Shown here piece after piece: positions 12,511 to 24,943 of a stretch of 64,000 nucleotides of DNA; the first letter of the stretch is position 1; each line of letters starts with the position of its first letter. Below the pieces are notes generated by a model. It had not been told where the DNA came from and did not search any database. It saw only the letters and a list, made by a program, of their open reading frames with translations. The DNA is from Humulus lupulus (Eukaryota > Streptophyta > Magnoliopsida > Rosales > Cannabaceae). Location: assembly GCF_963169125.1 (NCBI RefSeq), contig NC_084802.1:118796903-118860902 (forward strand). The letters are read 5' to 3'. The translations under genes and the position numbers were made by a program.

Positions 12511-13815
12511 TGTTGTGATAAAATTTGATCAATTATTTGCAAGTGTACAAAGTCACAAAACAAGTAATAAAGTGATAAGTTGAGATCGTCTCCACAAGGA
12601 TCGCAAATTAAAACTAAATGCACAAATTAATTACCAAACAATTTCAAAAGTAACCAAATTAAATTGTTTTGATTTTGTAAACTAACACTACATGGAATCA
12701 ATTAAAATTCTCAAAAGTAAACTACAATGCTAATCTAAAGGCAAGAAAAAATCAATTGGTTGAAATAGGCTTTAATTATTAAACTCCTCTAAGTCAAATG
12801 ACCTGTACGTTTTGCTGCAGCAAAATTACCCAGAGTTAACAAGAATTCAAAAAAAGCTCATAGAACATCTCCAAATACTGTGGTATTAATTTTTTCACAT
12901 AATTTTAACATATTCCTATGCCAATCAAGTTTAAGAACCCAGAATTCTGCATCAATTCATAATTGTTACACAAGGTAAATAACACATTCCTATGCTATTC
13001 ACAAACATAGCCTAAGAAGATTATCCACTTGTGTCAATCAAATCTATCCATTATATTCAAACTTTTTAGCACAAATATAACTCAATATCTTGCCATTGGT
13101 GGCCAATCAACAACAAGAAATCATCAATAAGCACATTTGAATGAACAAATGGGTAAATTGCTAAGATAAAGTGCTAGAAATTAAGAACTAAGACATATAG
13201 TTCATTAATAATCTAAGTCTCAAAATATCTAGTTCATGGCTAAAATAAGAAACACAAATACAAAATTAAATATGTCCATGGGAGTTGAAACACCAAATAC
13301 TAAATGAAAATAGGAAATAAATAACAAAGGAGAAGAAATAGACGAAAAATTATGATGGAATCAATCTTCTCTTCTTTTCCTCTTATTTTTCCTTCTTTGT
13401 ACTGCTGATCTCTCTTGTACTTGGTGCTTCTCTCTCTAAAATATGGCTGAATTGGGTAAATGGAGGTTGTCCTTTCTTTTTCTTCAGCTAGGGTACGAAA
13501 CCCTCTTTTCTCATGTGCCAAAAATTCCCTCGAAGCCTCCCACACGTGATACTCTCTATTATTCAAGAATTTTCTCCTTCAAAATGCAGCCAAAAACTCT
13601 GATTTTTGCCACCTCACCTCCCTTTGACAAGTCAATTAATGACATGCCACATTTCTATCCTTTATATGATGAATCTCCTATTTGAATCTTGCTAAAAATG
13701 CTTCAGCAAAATACAAAAGAACACAAATAGGAAAGAAAATAACAAAAATACACAAACATCACTCAACCTAATTCTATATTTACAAGCTTAAAATTATGAA
13801 AAATAACTCTTTACC
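12511..13815 (-). repeat. Athila 3' LTR
   Basis: Aligns with 24944-26276: both carry the AAATTTGATCAATTAT block, the ACAAGTAATAAA.TGATAAGTTGAG block, GTCTCCACAA, and near the other end CACAAATAGGAAAGAAAATAAC. It lacks about 150 bases present at 26005-26150, while the 5' LTR lacks a segment present here around 13040-13200. The final inner 15-20 bases are altered, so the inner edge is approximate. Confidence 0.8.
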
Positions 13816-14092
13816 CTCAAAACAACAACAAAATAACTATGCCTTTCTCACACTCAACTCCTTTCAACCCTCCAAAATGCAACAACAAATCGATCCTAGA
13901 AAGACAAGGTTCTAAGAGGTATGGTGGAAGGAGGTTATTATATCTAGCTAGGCTAATGAGTGGCTAAGAAAGAAAAGTGTTTATTAAGCTCAAAGGGGTG
14001 ACTAAGGATAATAATCCATAAAGGCTAGGCTTAAAAGGCTCAAAAGGTCCAAGGATGGCCTAAATCATGTCATAGTACTCCTTCACTATAAA
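13816..14092 (-). other. Athila 3' untranslated remnant
   Basis: About 280 bases between the 3' LTR and the presumed CACTA end. No coding frame is recognisable. It is the only internal Athila sequence left on this side. Confidence 0.4.
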
Positions 14093-14689
14093 TTTTAGAC
14101 TACGTGAGATCCCATTCGTCATCAATTAATCAATTTGAACGTTCTTATTGAGCTATTTCAGCAAGGATGACTACGTGAGATCCAGCTGATGATAAATGTG
14201 GGCTTGGTGATAGGTATTTGTGTTTAGATGTCGATGGACCCTACATAATATCATTTAACATATCAATATAGTGTACTCATTTAAAAAATAATTTTAAATA
14301 TTTGAGAAAATAATTTTAGCCCTGACAATTCATGATTAATTTTTTTGGCCAAGGCAGGAATGTGTCTCGTGCGTCTCCAACATATCGTATGTTACCAAAG
14401 GGAATAGGGATCTCAGATTCTTCTTGTAAGACATCTATAAGCCAAACCATCGCATCTGAATCATCAAGTACAATTCCATGGATGGTAATTTGACTACCCA
14501 TCTTTGGTACAATGATTACACCCTTAGCCACTACATTGTCAATATTATTAGAACACAATTTCACTTCATAGCTCGGCGTTGGCGGAGACTCATAAATTGA
14601 TGATCGATCATCTTCATCAAAAGGATTCACTGTGGTTTGGTAGAATTCACCAACATGATAGTCTTCAATTTGATGAAAATGATCATCGG

Positions 14690-14835
14690 CGTAGGAGGCA
14701 GATCTGTAGACTTCATCATTTGGATTCTCATAGCATTTCCACTCATCGTTTGGATTCTCATAATATTGTCCTTCATCATTTGGATTCTCAAATTATCCTT
14801 CATCATAGTATCCTCACTCATCGTTTTCCTCATTG
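14690..14835. repeat. Coding minisatellite, about 27-30 bp units
   Basis: TCATCATTTGGATTCTCA-like units repeat three times, followed by more degenerate ones. On the minus strand they encode repeated ENPNDE units inside the C-terminal part of the CACTA second gene. Confidence 0.75.
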
Positions 14836-15433
14836 TATTCCTAATTTTGAGCTAATTCCTCTTCTGTTGTAGATTTATGCCTTTTTAGCTCTTCAATCTT
14901 AGCTTTTAGCAAAGCAATCTCCTCTTTTGCAGTCATTTTTTTTTTCCAAACATTTTGGACACAGTCTTAGTGAACCTACAAAATCATCAACCAAGTCAGT
15001 CAATAAATCAAGCTAAATAATTCTTAAAAGAAAACAACTATTATAAAGTGTCATACGCGCCACCTCGAACACGACCTGGGTGTTCCGGTGTCCCTAATGC
15101 TTGAGTCAAGATATCATCTTGACCTTGAGCTGTAATTTCTCCACCACTCAATATTTCTTTGACCTCCTCCTACTCAAGATATTGTTTGGTCAAATTAGTT
15201 TATATAAATAAAATGAATATGTTAATTAGAAAACTTACTATCTTATTGGCAATCTCTCAGTCCAACTCTGTCACGAGAACTTTATTTTTTTCACACGATC
15301 TAAGCCAAACTTGATACCTCTCCGGATTTTGAATATTTCGTTCTTTTCTCTACAATGCACAAGAAAATTATAGTTTTATGTTGCGATAATATCAACCATT
15401 ATTTAAAGTTTAATATCAAATATACTTACCAAA

Positions 15434-17265
15434 TCTTCTCTTATATTAGCCATTCCTCTACGAGATGTTTGATGCCTTAACTTCATTTGTAATAGACATG
15501 CTTTTTGTTCTTTATGCACTTTTTGAAACTCTAAACTTAGACGGATAGACACAAATTTTAACCATTCTCGTTCGTCAAGTATATCGCTATACTTCTTTGG
15601 GGGAAATTTGAGTTCTTCCATCATAACCATTTCAGCCAAAGGTTTGATGTACTCGGTAGTGAGTTCACTTTTAAAATCCCTCATTTTCAAAATCTCACGT
15701 TTGAAGGTTTGAGGAATGTTGTGACCACCCTGAGAATAGAATCAAGAAAAGTAATTATTAAATTTGGATATCACACAAAAATAAATAAATATCATAATGA
15801 TAATTTCTTACAATGATATACTCCCAAAGACGTCTTTTAGATCTTGTGGGACCTTCCTCCAATCACCTATGTTGATAGAAATCGTGGCTTATCTTCTCTT
15901 ATATTAGCCATTCCTCTACGAGATGTTCGATGCCTTAACTTCATTTGTAATAGACATGCTTTTTGTTCTTGATGCACTTTTTGAAACTCTAAACTTAGAC
16001 GGATAGACACAAATTTTAACCATTCTCGTTCGTCAAGTATATCGCTATACTTCTTTGGGGGAAATTTGAGTTCTTCCATCATAACCATTTCAGCCAAAGG
16101 TTTGATGTACTCGGTACTGAGTTCACTTTTAAAATCCCTCATTTTCAAAATCTCATGTTTGAAGGTTTGAGGAATGTTGTGACCACCCTGAGAATAGAAT
16201 CAAGAAAAGTAATTATTAAATTTGGATATCACACAAAAATAAATAAATATCATAATGATAATTTCTTACAATGATATACTCCCAAAGACGTCTTTTAGAT
16301 CTTGTGGGACCTTCCTCCAATCACCTATGTTGATATAAATCGTGGCTTATCTTCTCTTATATTAGCCATTCCTCTACGAGATGTTCGATGCCTTAACTTC
16401 ATTTGCAATAGACATGCTTTTTGTTCTTTATGCACTTTTTGAAACTCTGAACTTAGACGGATAGACACAAATTTTAACCATTCTCGTTCGTCAAGTATAT
16501 CTCTATACTTCTTTGGGGGAAATTTGAGTTCTTCCATCATAACCATTTCAGCCAAAGGTTTGATGTACTCGGTAGTGAATTCACTTTTAAAATCCCTCAT
16601 TTTCAAAATCTCACGTTTGAAGGTTTGAGGAATGTTGTGACCACCCTGAGAATAGAATCAAGAAAAGTAATTATTAAATTTGGATATCACACAAAAATAA
16701 ATAAATATCATAATGATAATTTCTTACCATGATATACTCCCATAGACGTCTTTTAGATCTTGTGGGACCTTCCTCCAATCACCTATGTTGATAGAAATCG
16801 TGGCTTATCTTCTCTTATATTAGCCATTCCTCTACGAGATGTTCGATGCCTTAACTTTATTTGTAATAGACATGCTTTTTGTTCTTGATGCACTTTTTGA
16901 AACTCTGAACTTAGACGGATAGACACAAATTTTAACCATTCTCGTTCGTCAAGTATATCGCTATACTTCTTTGGGGGAAATTTGAGTTCTTCCATCATAA
17001 CCATTTCAGCCAAAGGTTTGATGTACTCGGTAGTGAGTTCACTTTTAAAATCCCTCATTTTCAAAATCTCACGTTTGAAGGTTTGAGGAATGTTGTGACC
17101 ACCCTGAGAATAGAATCAAGAAAAGTAATTATTAAATTTGGATATCACACAAAAATAAATAAATATCATAATGATAATTTCTTACAATGATATACTCCCA
17201 TAGACGTCTTTTAGATCTTGTGGGACCTTCCTCCAATCACCTATGTTGATAGAAATCGTGGCTTG
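15434..17265 (-). repeat. Tandem array, 4 units of 458 bp
   Basis: The same block begins at 15434, 15892, 16350 and 16808, and the similarity stops at 17265. Each unit holds one copy of the MKMRDFKSE.. exon (stop codons at 15403, 15867, 16325 and 16783 in that frame), an AT-rich intron-like segment and the GDWRKVPQ.. exon. The units differ at only a handful of sites, so the array is much younger than the decay of the neighbouring transposase gene. Confidence 0.95.
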
Positions 17266-17611
17266 TACTCTAGATCCAAGATATGATATCATATTTGTGT
17301 ACACATCACTATTGGTTGTCCCAAATCGTTCTGTTCAAGATCTTTCTTGATTCCTTTAGCTTTTTTTGGGTCATGTAACTCATTCTTGTTTTAGCACGAC
17401 CCTGATATTTCTTATTGTCATCTCTTTTATCTGCCATCTGCAACACATAAATCAATTAGTATTATTTTAAATTAATGCATTACACAAATAAATAATCACA
17501 AGTGCAAATGCATTATACAAATAAATAGTCACAAGTATTAATTCATTACACATATAAATATTCACAAGTGTTTATGCATTACACAAATAAATAATCACAA
17601 GTATTAATGAA

Positions 17612-20600
17612 TTACACAAATAAATAAACACAAGTATTATATAACTTACTAAATATGTTTTTTTTCTTTTTGGTTGATTCACAATCGACCCATGTTCCTT
17701 CTTCGATGTCGTTTCTAAGATAATCACAATCATCGGCATCACTATCGCTATCATTATCATTATCATGAATATTCTCAACTTGTTCATGTATCGGTTGTCC
17801 AACAATGAAACATTTATGATATAAATCATAATTTTCATCGTCATCTTCTTTTTCTGAGAACTTCCTCTCGGGAACTGATAAAACGATTGACCATTTATCA
17901 TTAACTGGATCAATTATATAAAACACTTGTTTTGGTTGGGCAGCCATGATAAGGATCGTTCTTGCTTCCCTTCTTACTTAAATCAACCATAGTGAATCCA
18001 AGTTCGTCAGATTTAACTCCAGTATTGTTGTCTACCCAAGAACATTTAAGAAGAGGAATACGAAATAATGAATAATGTAGCTCCCATATTTCTTCAACAA
18101 TCCCGTAGTATGTCATTGTATCTGAAATTGGGTTATTATCTTTTGGACTGACAAAATGTATAGCTTCTGCAACTATCTTACTCCACTATTTTGAACCAGG
18201 CGAGCATCATCTCTTGGCTTAGTAGGAAATTTTTTCCCTCCGACAATGTAAGCTTGATGCTTTATTACATCAATGCTTGCTCCAAGAGATATGCGCTTCA
18301 ACTCAGACGACACTCCGTGATTTTGTTCTTCCAACTTTGTCAAAATTGTATTCTTCAGCCACTGGCAAAACATTTTATTATGCTCATCTATAACCCATTT
18401 CTGTTTATTTTTAACCTTGTTTGGAATCATTGACTGCAATAACTCCATGTGATCACTAAAACATAAAAAAAGTACAAAAAGTTTAAACAACAAAAATAAA
18501 ATCACTACTTTAATATATATGATTGAAATATATTATCGACTTACAATATATATGATTTAATCTCAGGATTATTTTGCATCACAACTAATTGAGCTAGATC
18601 TAATTCTACCCTGTGATCACTGCTCTGTTCCCTCGTAGTCCTTTATCAACTCCATCTGAGTTATTTCGTGGTTTGCTGATTTCGATTGCCTTAACCCCAC
18701 TCATGTATTCTAAGAAAAATTCTACTGCCTCTTTCGATATATAACATTCAACCATACTAGCTTCAGGATGATAATGATTGCGCTCATAACTTTTCAACAC
18801 CTTCTTACTCCTTTCAAATGAATACATCCATCTCGCCCAAACTAGTCCACACAACTTGGCTTCCCTTTCTAGATCAACCATTAAATGTATCATAATGTCA
18901 AAGAAGGATGGCGAAAAAATATTTCAAGGTTGCATAGAGTTTCCACTATCTTACAATGCCATGTATCCAATTTTTTCATTTATAATTCTTTTCTGCATAA
19001 ATGATTGAAGAATGTGCAAACATTCGTCAAACAATCTCGAACTTTTTTCGATAAGACTGACATAATAGAAATTAGAAGTAAGTGTTGCATTAACATATGA
19101 CAATCATGTGATTTCATACCCATTAGTTTCAAATCCCCCATGGATACCAAGTTTTGAATGTTGGATGAATAGCCATCAGGCACTTTCATCTCTGCAAATG
19201 ATTTACATTCAACTATTTTCTCTTCTCTGGACAACGTGAAACAAGCAGGAGGTAAATATGTGCGTTTACCTTTCTTTTCAGGTGCTAAATTGGTTCGTAT
19301 ACCCATTTCAACAAGATCTAAACGACTGGTTAAACCATCCTTAGTTTTACCAGGAATATCAAGTAATGTACCTATAATACTTTTGCACATTTTTTTCTAT
19401 ATGCGTGACATCTAAACAATGTCGAAGAAGTAAATATTTTGAGTAGGGGAGACGAAAAAAAATGATTTCCTTTGGAAACATTCATTTACTTTCTTATTTT
19501 TCTTCATTTTTCCATACTTGAAATCAATTTTCTCTACTTCTTTAAAAAATTTGTTGCCTCAAAAGTGGCAAAGGAGCAACACCTTGTTCTTTATCACCAT
19601 CAAATGTTTTTTTTTTTTTTTTCCTATAATGATAATTTAGGGGCAAGTATCGTCTTTGACCCATATAACACATTTTGTGCTCATTCAACAGACGAAGAGC
19701 CCTTGTGTTAGTGCAACATATTGGACATCCCTAGTGACCTTTTGTGCTTAACCCTGATAGATTACCATAAGTCGGGAAATCATTAACAGTCAACAACGAA
19801 ACAACTTTTAAGTTAAAGACTTATTTCTTAAACCTGTCATATGCCTCAACACTATTTTTATACAAATATTTCAAATAATCAATTAATGGTACCAAATAAA
19901 CATCTATATCGTGCCTCGATTGTTTTGGGCCTGAAATCATTAACGTAAGCATCAAAAACTTTCTTCTCATCACTAACCACAGAGGAAGATTGTACATAAC
20001 AAGGAAGACAGGTCACGAACTATGCCTACTACTTACAGACTTATGTGGATTTACACCATCGGTAGCTAGACCTAGACGAAGATGTCTTTCTTCAATTTTA
20101 AATTCTAGATTTAAGTTATTAACTTTTTTCCAGGCCTGTGAATCTACAGGATGTTGAAGTTTACCATCTTTCACTCGCCTAGTCTCATGCCATATTAAAT
20201 TTTAAGAGTGTTCTGCACTTCGATATAACTACTTAAGCCACGGAATCAAAGGCAAGTATCACATCACTTTTTCAGGAATAAGTTTCCTAATCTCTTTACT
20301 CTTGTTAGGTTTGTAGCGAGGTAAATCACATTCTGGACAAGTGTCCATTTCTGCATACTCATTATGATATAACACACAATCGTTCGGACATGCATGGATC
20401 TTCTCATACTTCAACCCAATGCAAATTAAAGTTTTCTTCACTTCGTACGTAGACTCAGGGAAGCAGTTATCTGACGGCAAAATCTCCTTAAAAGCAGCTA
20501 AAAATTGACTAAAACATTTATCGCTAACTCAATTTTTTGCTTTTATGTTGTAAAATTTTACCATCGTTGGTAATCTTTGTTTCAGACAACTATTGAATAA

Positions 20601-20990
20601 TGGTTTATCTACATCTCTAACCAATTTATCAAATTTTAAAGGATCATCAACAAACTCTTCTGGTGCTTCATCGAGCAATTCCGTAAGATGATCGTCAAAA
20701 TCACTATAACCCAAATCATCAACCCCTCGCCTCCCGAATGGATATGGATTATTATTTTTTAATGATTCCCCATGCCAATACCATGTACGATAACTTGTAT
20801 AAAATCCCTGACAAAATACATGATTCTTTATCATGGTAATATTTCCTTTTGATCCATTACCACAATCTATACATGGACAATGAATTCTTTTCGAATCACT
20901 ACAATTTGTTTGGCAAAATTCTAAAAATTTGTTGAATCCGTCTTGAAATTGTTGTGTTTCTTTATTCTCAAGAACCTATGATTTATCCAT
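17612..20990 (-). pseudogene. CACTA transposase (tnp2 family) remnant
   Basis: Minus-strand gene starting at ATG 20990 (MDKS, then a stop). In order it shows the transposase-associated zinc motif (HCPCIDCGNGSKG, near 20860), the tnp2 catalytic region (pieces at 20259-20834 with ACPNDCVLYHNEY and CPECDLPRYKPN, continuing to about 18980), a DUF4218-type block (18606-18893, LVWARWMYSFERS), a linking segment (18173-18505), and a DUF4216-type block (17612-18116, YYGIVEEIWEL, VFYIIDPVNDKWSIVL). Many stops and frameshifts, and a T-run at 19608-19622, break it. This protein class cuts and joins the TIRs of CACTA elements. Its domain order is that of complete plant relatives. Confidence 0.85.
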
Positions 20991-20994
20991 AATG

Positions 20995-22405
20995 ATAATA
21001 TCTACCTAATTCCTAAGTCAACAATGAAAAGAAAATTAATATTGTAATTGAAAAAAATTATGTTCAATTAATAAATTCTAATATGAAATGGGCAAAGTTT
21101 CATTTATTTCTATAACATATCCAAAATTCATATGTATTTACAATTTCACCATAAACAAACATAATTATTACATATATTAACCTATAAAACATGTTCAATT
21201 AATATATTAATCTTAAAAAGAAATGGGTAGAGTTTCCTCTGTTGTTATAGCATATCCCAACTTATCTACCTATAAATTCACATCAAACAAAACATATAAC
21301 AAACAACATGCATGTTCTCAACCATAAGCCACCGCAGCACACACAGAATTCGCAGAACCTATTTCACTAAGACACACATGTTCTCAACCTTCTGTTATCT
21401 CCGCAGCACACAATTTTATCTCATAACCTACATCACTACGGATGAATATCTAATATATTCAAACTCCTCTAACAATAGTTTATAAACATAAAAAATTAAG
21501 TAGTAATTATTACTCACCTTCAAAATTAATCTTCAACAATTTCAACACCCCTCAAATTCAAACAAATATTTCCTACAATAAAAGTTTGAACATTAGTAAA
21601 TATATGGTAATTGAATTTATCCTAAAATAATATAATTAAGAAAAATAAACTTTAAAAAAAATTCATTACGTAAATAATATAAGAAATAATATTATAATAT
21701 AAAAAATTATGTAAATAACATTATTATAAAATAAAAATTATGTAAAATACAATATATTCTAATGATTTAACATAATCAATATTAACTTTATTTGAATCCC
21801 AATAAATTAGGTAGATAATATAAAAAATACCCCAAAACCAAAATATATATTAAAAAAAAAATCAAGTTTTAGTGATCAATACATGTTTTGAACAATGATA
21901 ATGTCTTATAATCTTATATAAACTTTCAAAACCGTTAGAAAAAAATTTGAAAATCACCCAATAAACATACATTGAAACCCCATTAAACTCACTCAATATT
22001 TCTTCATTTTTTCTCTAAAACTTCAAAATAATCAATATTAGGTATATTTACATAATTTAAAGCTTTAATATGCAAGAAAATGAAAAAAAAAAAACTAAAT
22101 CGGTGAAAATGGGGCTTACTCGTGGTTGGGGACGATGGTGGAGCCACTGCTTCGTGTTCTCTCTTTGTCAAATGAGGGAAGTGAGGGGAAGGGTCTCGGG
22201 TAGTTCTTGGGGGGGGGGGGGGACAGGGCTTTTCTTGGCAGTTATATAGCCAAAACCGCAGAGAAAAGTCCCCGCCTCCCCCAACCTTCATACTTTACAC
22301 TGGTTTTTTTTTTAAAACCGCAGTAAAATAGGGCACGGGTATTAAATGTAATATTTTATACTCATTCAAACCTTTTCTCTATACTTTTTCTTTAAGGTTG
22401 AAAAA
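20995..22405. other. CACTA 5' non-coding region
   Basis: AT-rich sequence upstream of the transposase start, with a 13-base G-run at 22210-22222 and AAAACCGCAG motifs near 22250-22325 that look like subterminal repeats. No coding frame is convincing; open stretches at 22004-22291 are low-complexity. Confidence 0.5.
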
Positions 22406-22438
22406 AAAGTGCAGAGAAAGCCTATATTTGTAGTAGTG
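22406..22438 (-). repeat. CACTA terminal inverted repeat (right end)
   Basis: Read inward, CACTACTACAAATATAGGC followed by a TTTCTCTGC run. This is the expected CACTAC terminus. AAG follows immediately outside. Confidence 0.8.
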
Positions 22439-22439
22439 A

Positions 22440-24818
22440 AGGGACCTTTTTCCTCACTCCCTTGCTATGCTTTTCATGCATCTTTTCAATCATCTTGTAG
22501 TTGGAAGCACTTATAGCTAAACAAGCTTCAACTTTATTAGGTGAACGTATAGGATTAAAACCCTTGAATGTTACTTGTTCATCTTGAGCAAGAATGGTGA
22601 GCTCTGCTTTTTCAACATCTAGAAAATCCTCTCAGTGGCAAGGAATCGCCCCCCCCAAAATGATTGGAACCTCCCTATCTTCCTCATAGTCAAGAATAAG
22701 AAAATATGCCTGAAAAATAAACTTGTCAACTTGTACTAGGACATCTTCAATCTTTTCCTCCGGATGCACCATAGAATGGTCAGCTAATTGCAAAGTGAGT
22801 GTAGTTGGCCTTGCCTCTCCAATTCCCAACTTCTTAAAAGTGGACATGGTCATCAAATTAATGCTAGCTCCCAAATCACAAAGAGCTTTACAACCTTCTT
22901 GTCCCCCAAAAGAAATTGGAATTGTGAAACTGCCCAGATCCTTCAACTTTGGAGGAATTTATTCTTCAAAATAGCACTACAACCCTCAGTCAAAGCTACC
23001 ATTTCAAATTCACCAAGACTCCTCTTCTATGTCAAAATATCCTTCAAAAACTTCACATAGTTGGGCATTTGTTCCAGAGCTTCCACTAGAGGTATGTTGA
23101 TGTGGAGTTGCTTCAAAACATCTCAAATCACTAGAATTGTGATCTTGCTACTACTTTTGAAATCGTTGAGGAAATCGTGAAGGTGGCTTGCTAATTAGCT
23201 TCTCTGATGCAATTTGCTAAGGAATTACTGAGGCATTTTCTTCAGGATCAACTTTTGACATATTCAAAATTCCAACTCATTCTTCCTTTTCCAAAATACT
23301 TTGGATTGAAGTGGCCTCACTTTTCCTTTTAGATTTTTCCTCATTCTACTCCATATTTTTACCACTTCGCAAAGTGATCACCTTGCAATGCTCTTTACCA
23401 TCTCTCCTTGGATTTTCAGTATTACTAGGCAAGGTGCCTTGTGGTCTATTTCTGAACTCATTAGCTAGTTGTCCCATTTGAATCTCTAGGTTCCTCAAAG
23501 ATGCAGCTTGACATTGAATCACTGCATCATTCTTGGCCATATTCTTCGAAGAGCTTGTTTGAGAAACTTGTGGAGGAGGAGGTTGAGATCTTGGTTGTTG
23601 TTGAGAAAAACTTGTGGATAAGTAGGCTTGTTTGGAATGGCTGCACCACTTGAACTAACCCCTTGACCTCCACAAGAAAAAGTTTGGATGATTCCTCCAA
23701 CTTGGATTGTAAGAGTTGGAATATGGATTATTATGATTGTCATTTTGATTCCCAAAGTAACAAAACGAAGAAGGATTAAGAGGACAACTATCAAATGTGT
23801 GCCCTCCTCCACAATAAACACAAGAAACATTCGCTACATGGCCCATGGGAGCTGGTTGTAAGTTCCTTCCATACTCATTGTCTTTAAAAGGTTGGTCATA
23901 GAAGAAACTTGAGCAGTCAAAGTTGTCAAAGCATCTACCTCATGAATACCTATTACTTTCCTCCCTGTTGAGGCTCTAACATTAGACCATTGGTAATTAT
24001 TGTTGGCAATCCGCTCCAAAATCTAATATGCTTCATTGTAAGACTAGAAAGAATAGCCCCATTTGCCGAATCATTATAAAAAAGTCTCCATTTGAATGCA
24101 ATGTGGGATGCCATGATGTGGGCACTTCCTCAATGACTCAAAATTCTCCCAAGCATCACACACTGACTCATCCTCCAATTGTTGACAAGAAATAATCTCA
24201 TTCCGAAACTTGGCATTTTTTGTTGGAGGTAAATACTTCATCAAAAATTTCTCAACTAGCGCATGCCAAGTAGTAACTGAGTGGGAAGGAAGTGTATTGA
24301 GCCTAGCACTAGCTCTGTCCCTTAGAGAAAAAGGGAACAATTTCAACCTCAAGGCTTCTTCAGTGACGCCTTGCAACTTGAAGGAATTGCTCACCTACAA
24401 AAATGAACGAAGATGGAGATGAGGATCCTCTGCAGGCAGTCCACTAAATTCACCCACAGTTTGCAACATTTGGAGCATCATGGGCTTCAACTTAAATTGA
24501 GCTGCTTGAATTTCAGGCCTAACAATACTAGGATTGAACTCATTAAACATTGGGGCAACATACTCCCTTATGGCCTCTCTCTATCATCGGCCATAACAAT
24601 TGCATTAGCGGCGTCGAAGGCATTGACTACATCATTAACAGCTCCAACATCCGCATTAAGCATAGATTTAGCTCCATTTTCAAAACCCCTTCACCTTCTT
24701 GAGCCATAGCAAGGTGAAGTTGAGCTCGTTGTTCCCTTAGCCTTCTTCTAAATGTTCGTTCAATCTCAGGGTCAATAGGGACTAGCTCAAAATCTTGATG
24801 CACGTTCATGCAATGCAA
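22440..24818 (-). pseudogene. Athila gag-protease
   Basis: Minus-strand frame from ATG 24818 near the primer site. It begins with a basic PIDPEIERTFRRRLREQR stretch, then the capsid region (24074-24394, with RDRASARLNTLPSHSVTTWHA shortened here to RARLNTLP-like blocks), a zinc knuckle CVYCGGGHTFDSC (near 23815), the NLEIQMGQLAN segment common in Athila Gag (23346-23540), and an aspartic protease (22632-22946) where the active-site Asp is followed by Leu-Gly-Ala (CDLGASINLM) rather than the usual Thr-Gly-Ala. Several frameshifts separate the pieces. After the protease the frame continues briefly to 22440 and is then replaced by the CACTA terminus, so no RT is left. Confidence 0.85.
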
Positions 24819-24916
24819 TCAATCTAGCAAAGGACAAGATCAAGCAAACAAGATTAGTGCAAAATAAGAAAAACAAATTGAAAAGTAATTAATAATACAC
24901 AAAATTCTAATTTCAG

Positions 24917-24934
24917 TCCCCAGCAACGACACCA
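24917..24934 (-). promoter_or_regulatory. Athila primer-binding site
   Basis: On the minus strand TGGTGTCGTTGCTGGGGA, differing at two positions from the 3' end complement of tRNA-Asp used by Athila elements. It lies about 10 bases inside the 5' LTR. Confidence 0.8.
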
Positions 24935-24943
24935 AAAAAAATT

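Larger units (their letters stand above)
14316..17437 (-). pseudogene. CACTA second gene, Transposase_24 (Ptta/En/Spm) type, with amplified exons
   Basis: Starts at ATG 17437 (MADKRDDNKKYQGRAKTRMS), typical of plant Ptta/En/Spm proteins, and runs on the minus strand through several exons. Four near-identical copies of an exon pair follow: one encoding a GDWRKVPQDLKDVYG stretch, the next MKMRDFKSE..KFPPKKYSDILDEREWLKF..RRGMANIRE. The C-terminal part (14316-14880) has repeated ENPNDE units and then a segment reading GIVLDDSDAMVWLIDVLQE and FLPWPKKLI, as in the last domain of these proteins. The gene lies directly downstream of the transposase gene. Stops and frameshifts make it non-functional. 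The family is known mainly from association with CACTA elements; its probable role is as the accessory, TNPA-like protein. Confidence 0.75.
14093..22438 (-). mobile_element. CACTA (En/Spm) DNA transposon, degenerate
   Basis: The right end reads ..TATATTTGTAGTAGTG at 22438, i.e. CACTACTACAAATATAGGC inward, the usual CACTA terminus. On the minus strand the element carries a tnp2-type transposase gene (17612-20990) followed by a second gene of the Transposase_24 (Ptta/En/Spm) class (14316-17437), the standard CACTA order. Near the right end CCGCAG(A)(G)AAAA motifs recur, as subterminal repeats do. The left end is placed at CACTATAAATTT (14093), but it matches the right terminus for only five bases, and the 3-bp flanks (CTT left, AAG right) are not equal. 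The left boundary is therefore doubtful. Confidence 0.75.

Noticed and set aside
14579..14872. His- and Ile-rich plus-strand frames over the CACTA minisatellite
   Set aside because: Reverse reading of the ENPNDE coding repeat.
22210..22222. Homopolymer runs (G13 here, C-runs at 35400 and 53382) as possible regulatory or hypermutable elements
   Set aside because: Homopolymers are common slippage and sequencing-error sites; no structure around them supports a role. The run at 35400 is noted only because it shifts the antisense ORF frame.
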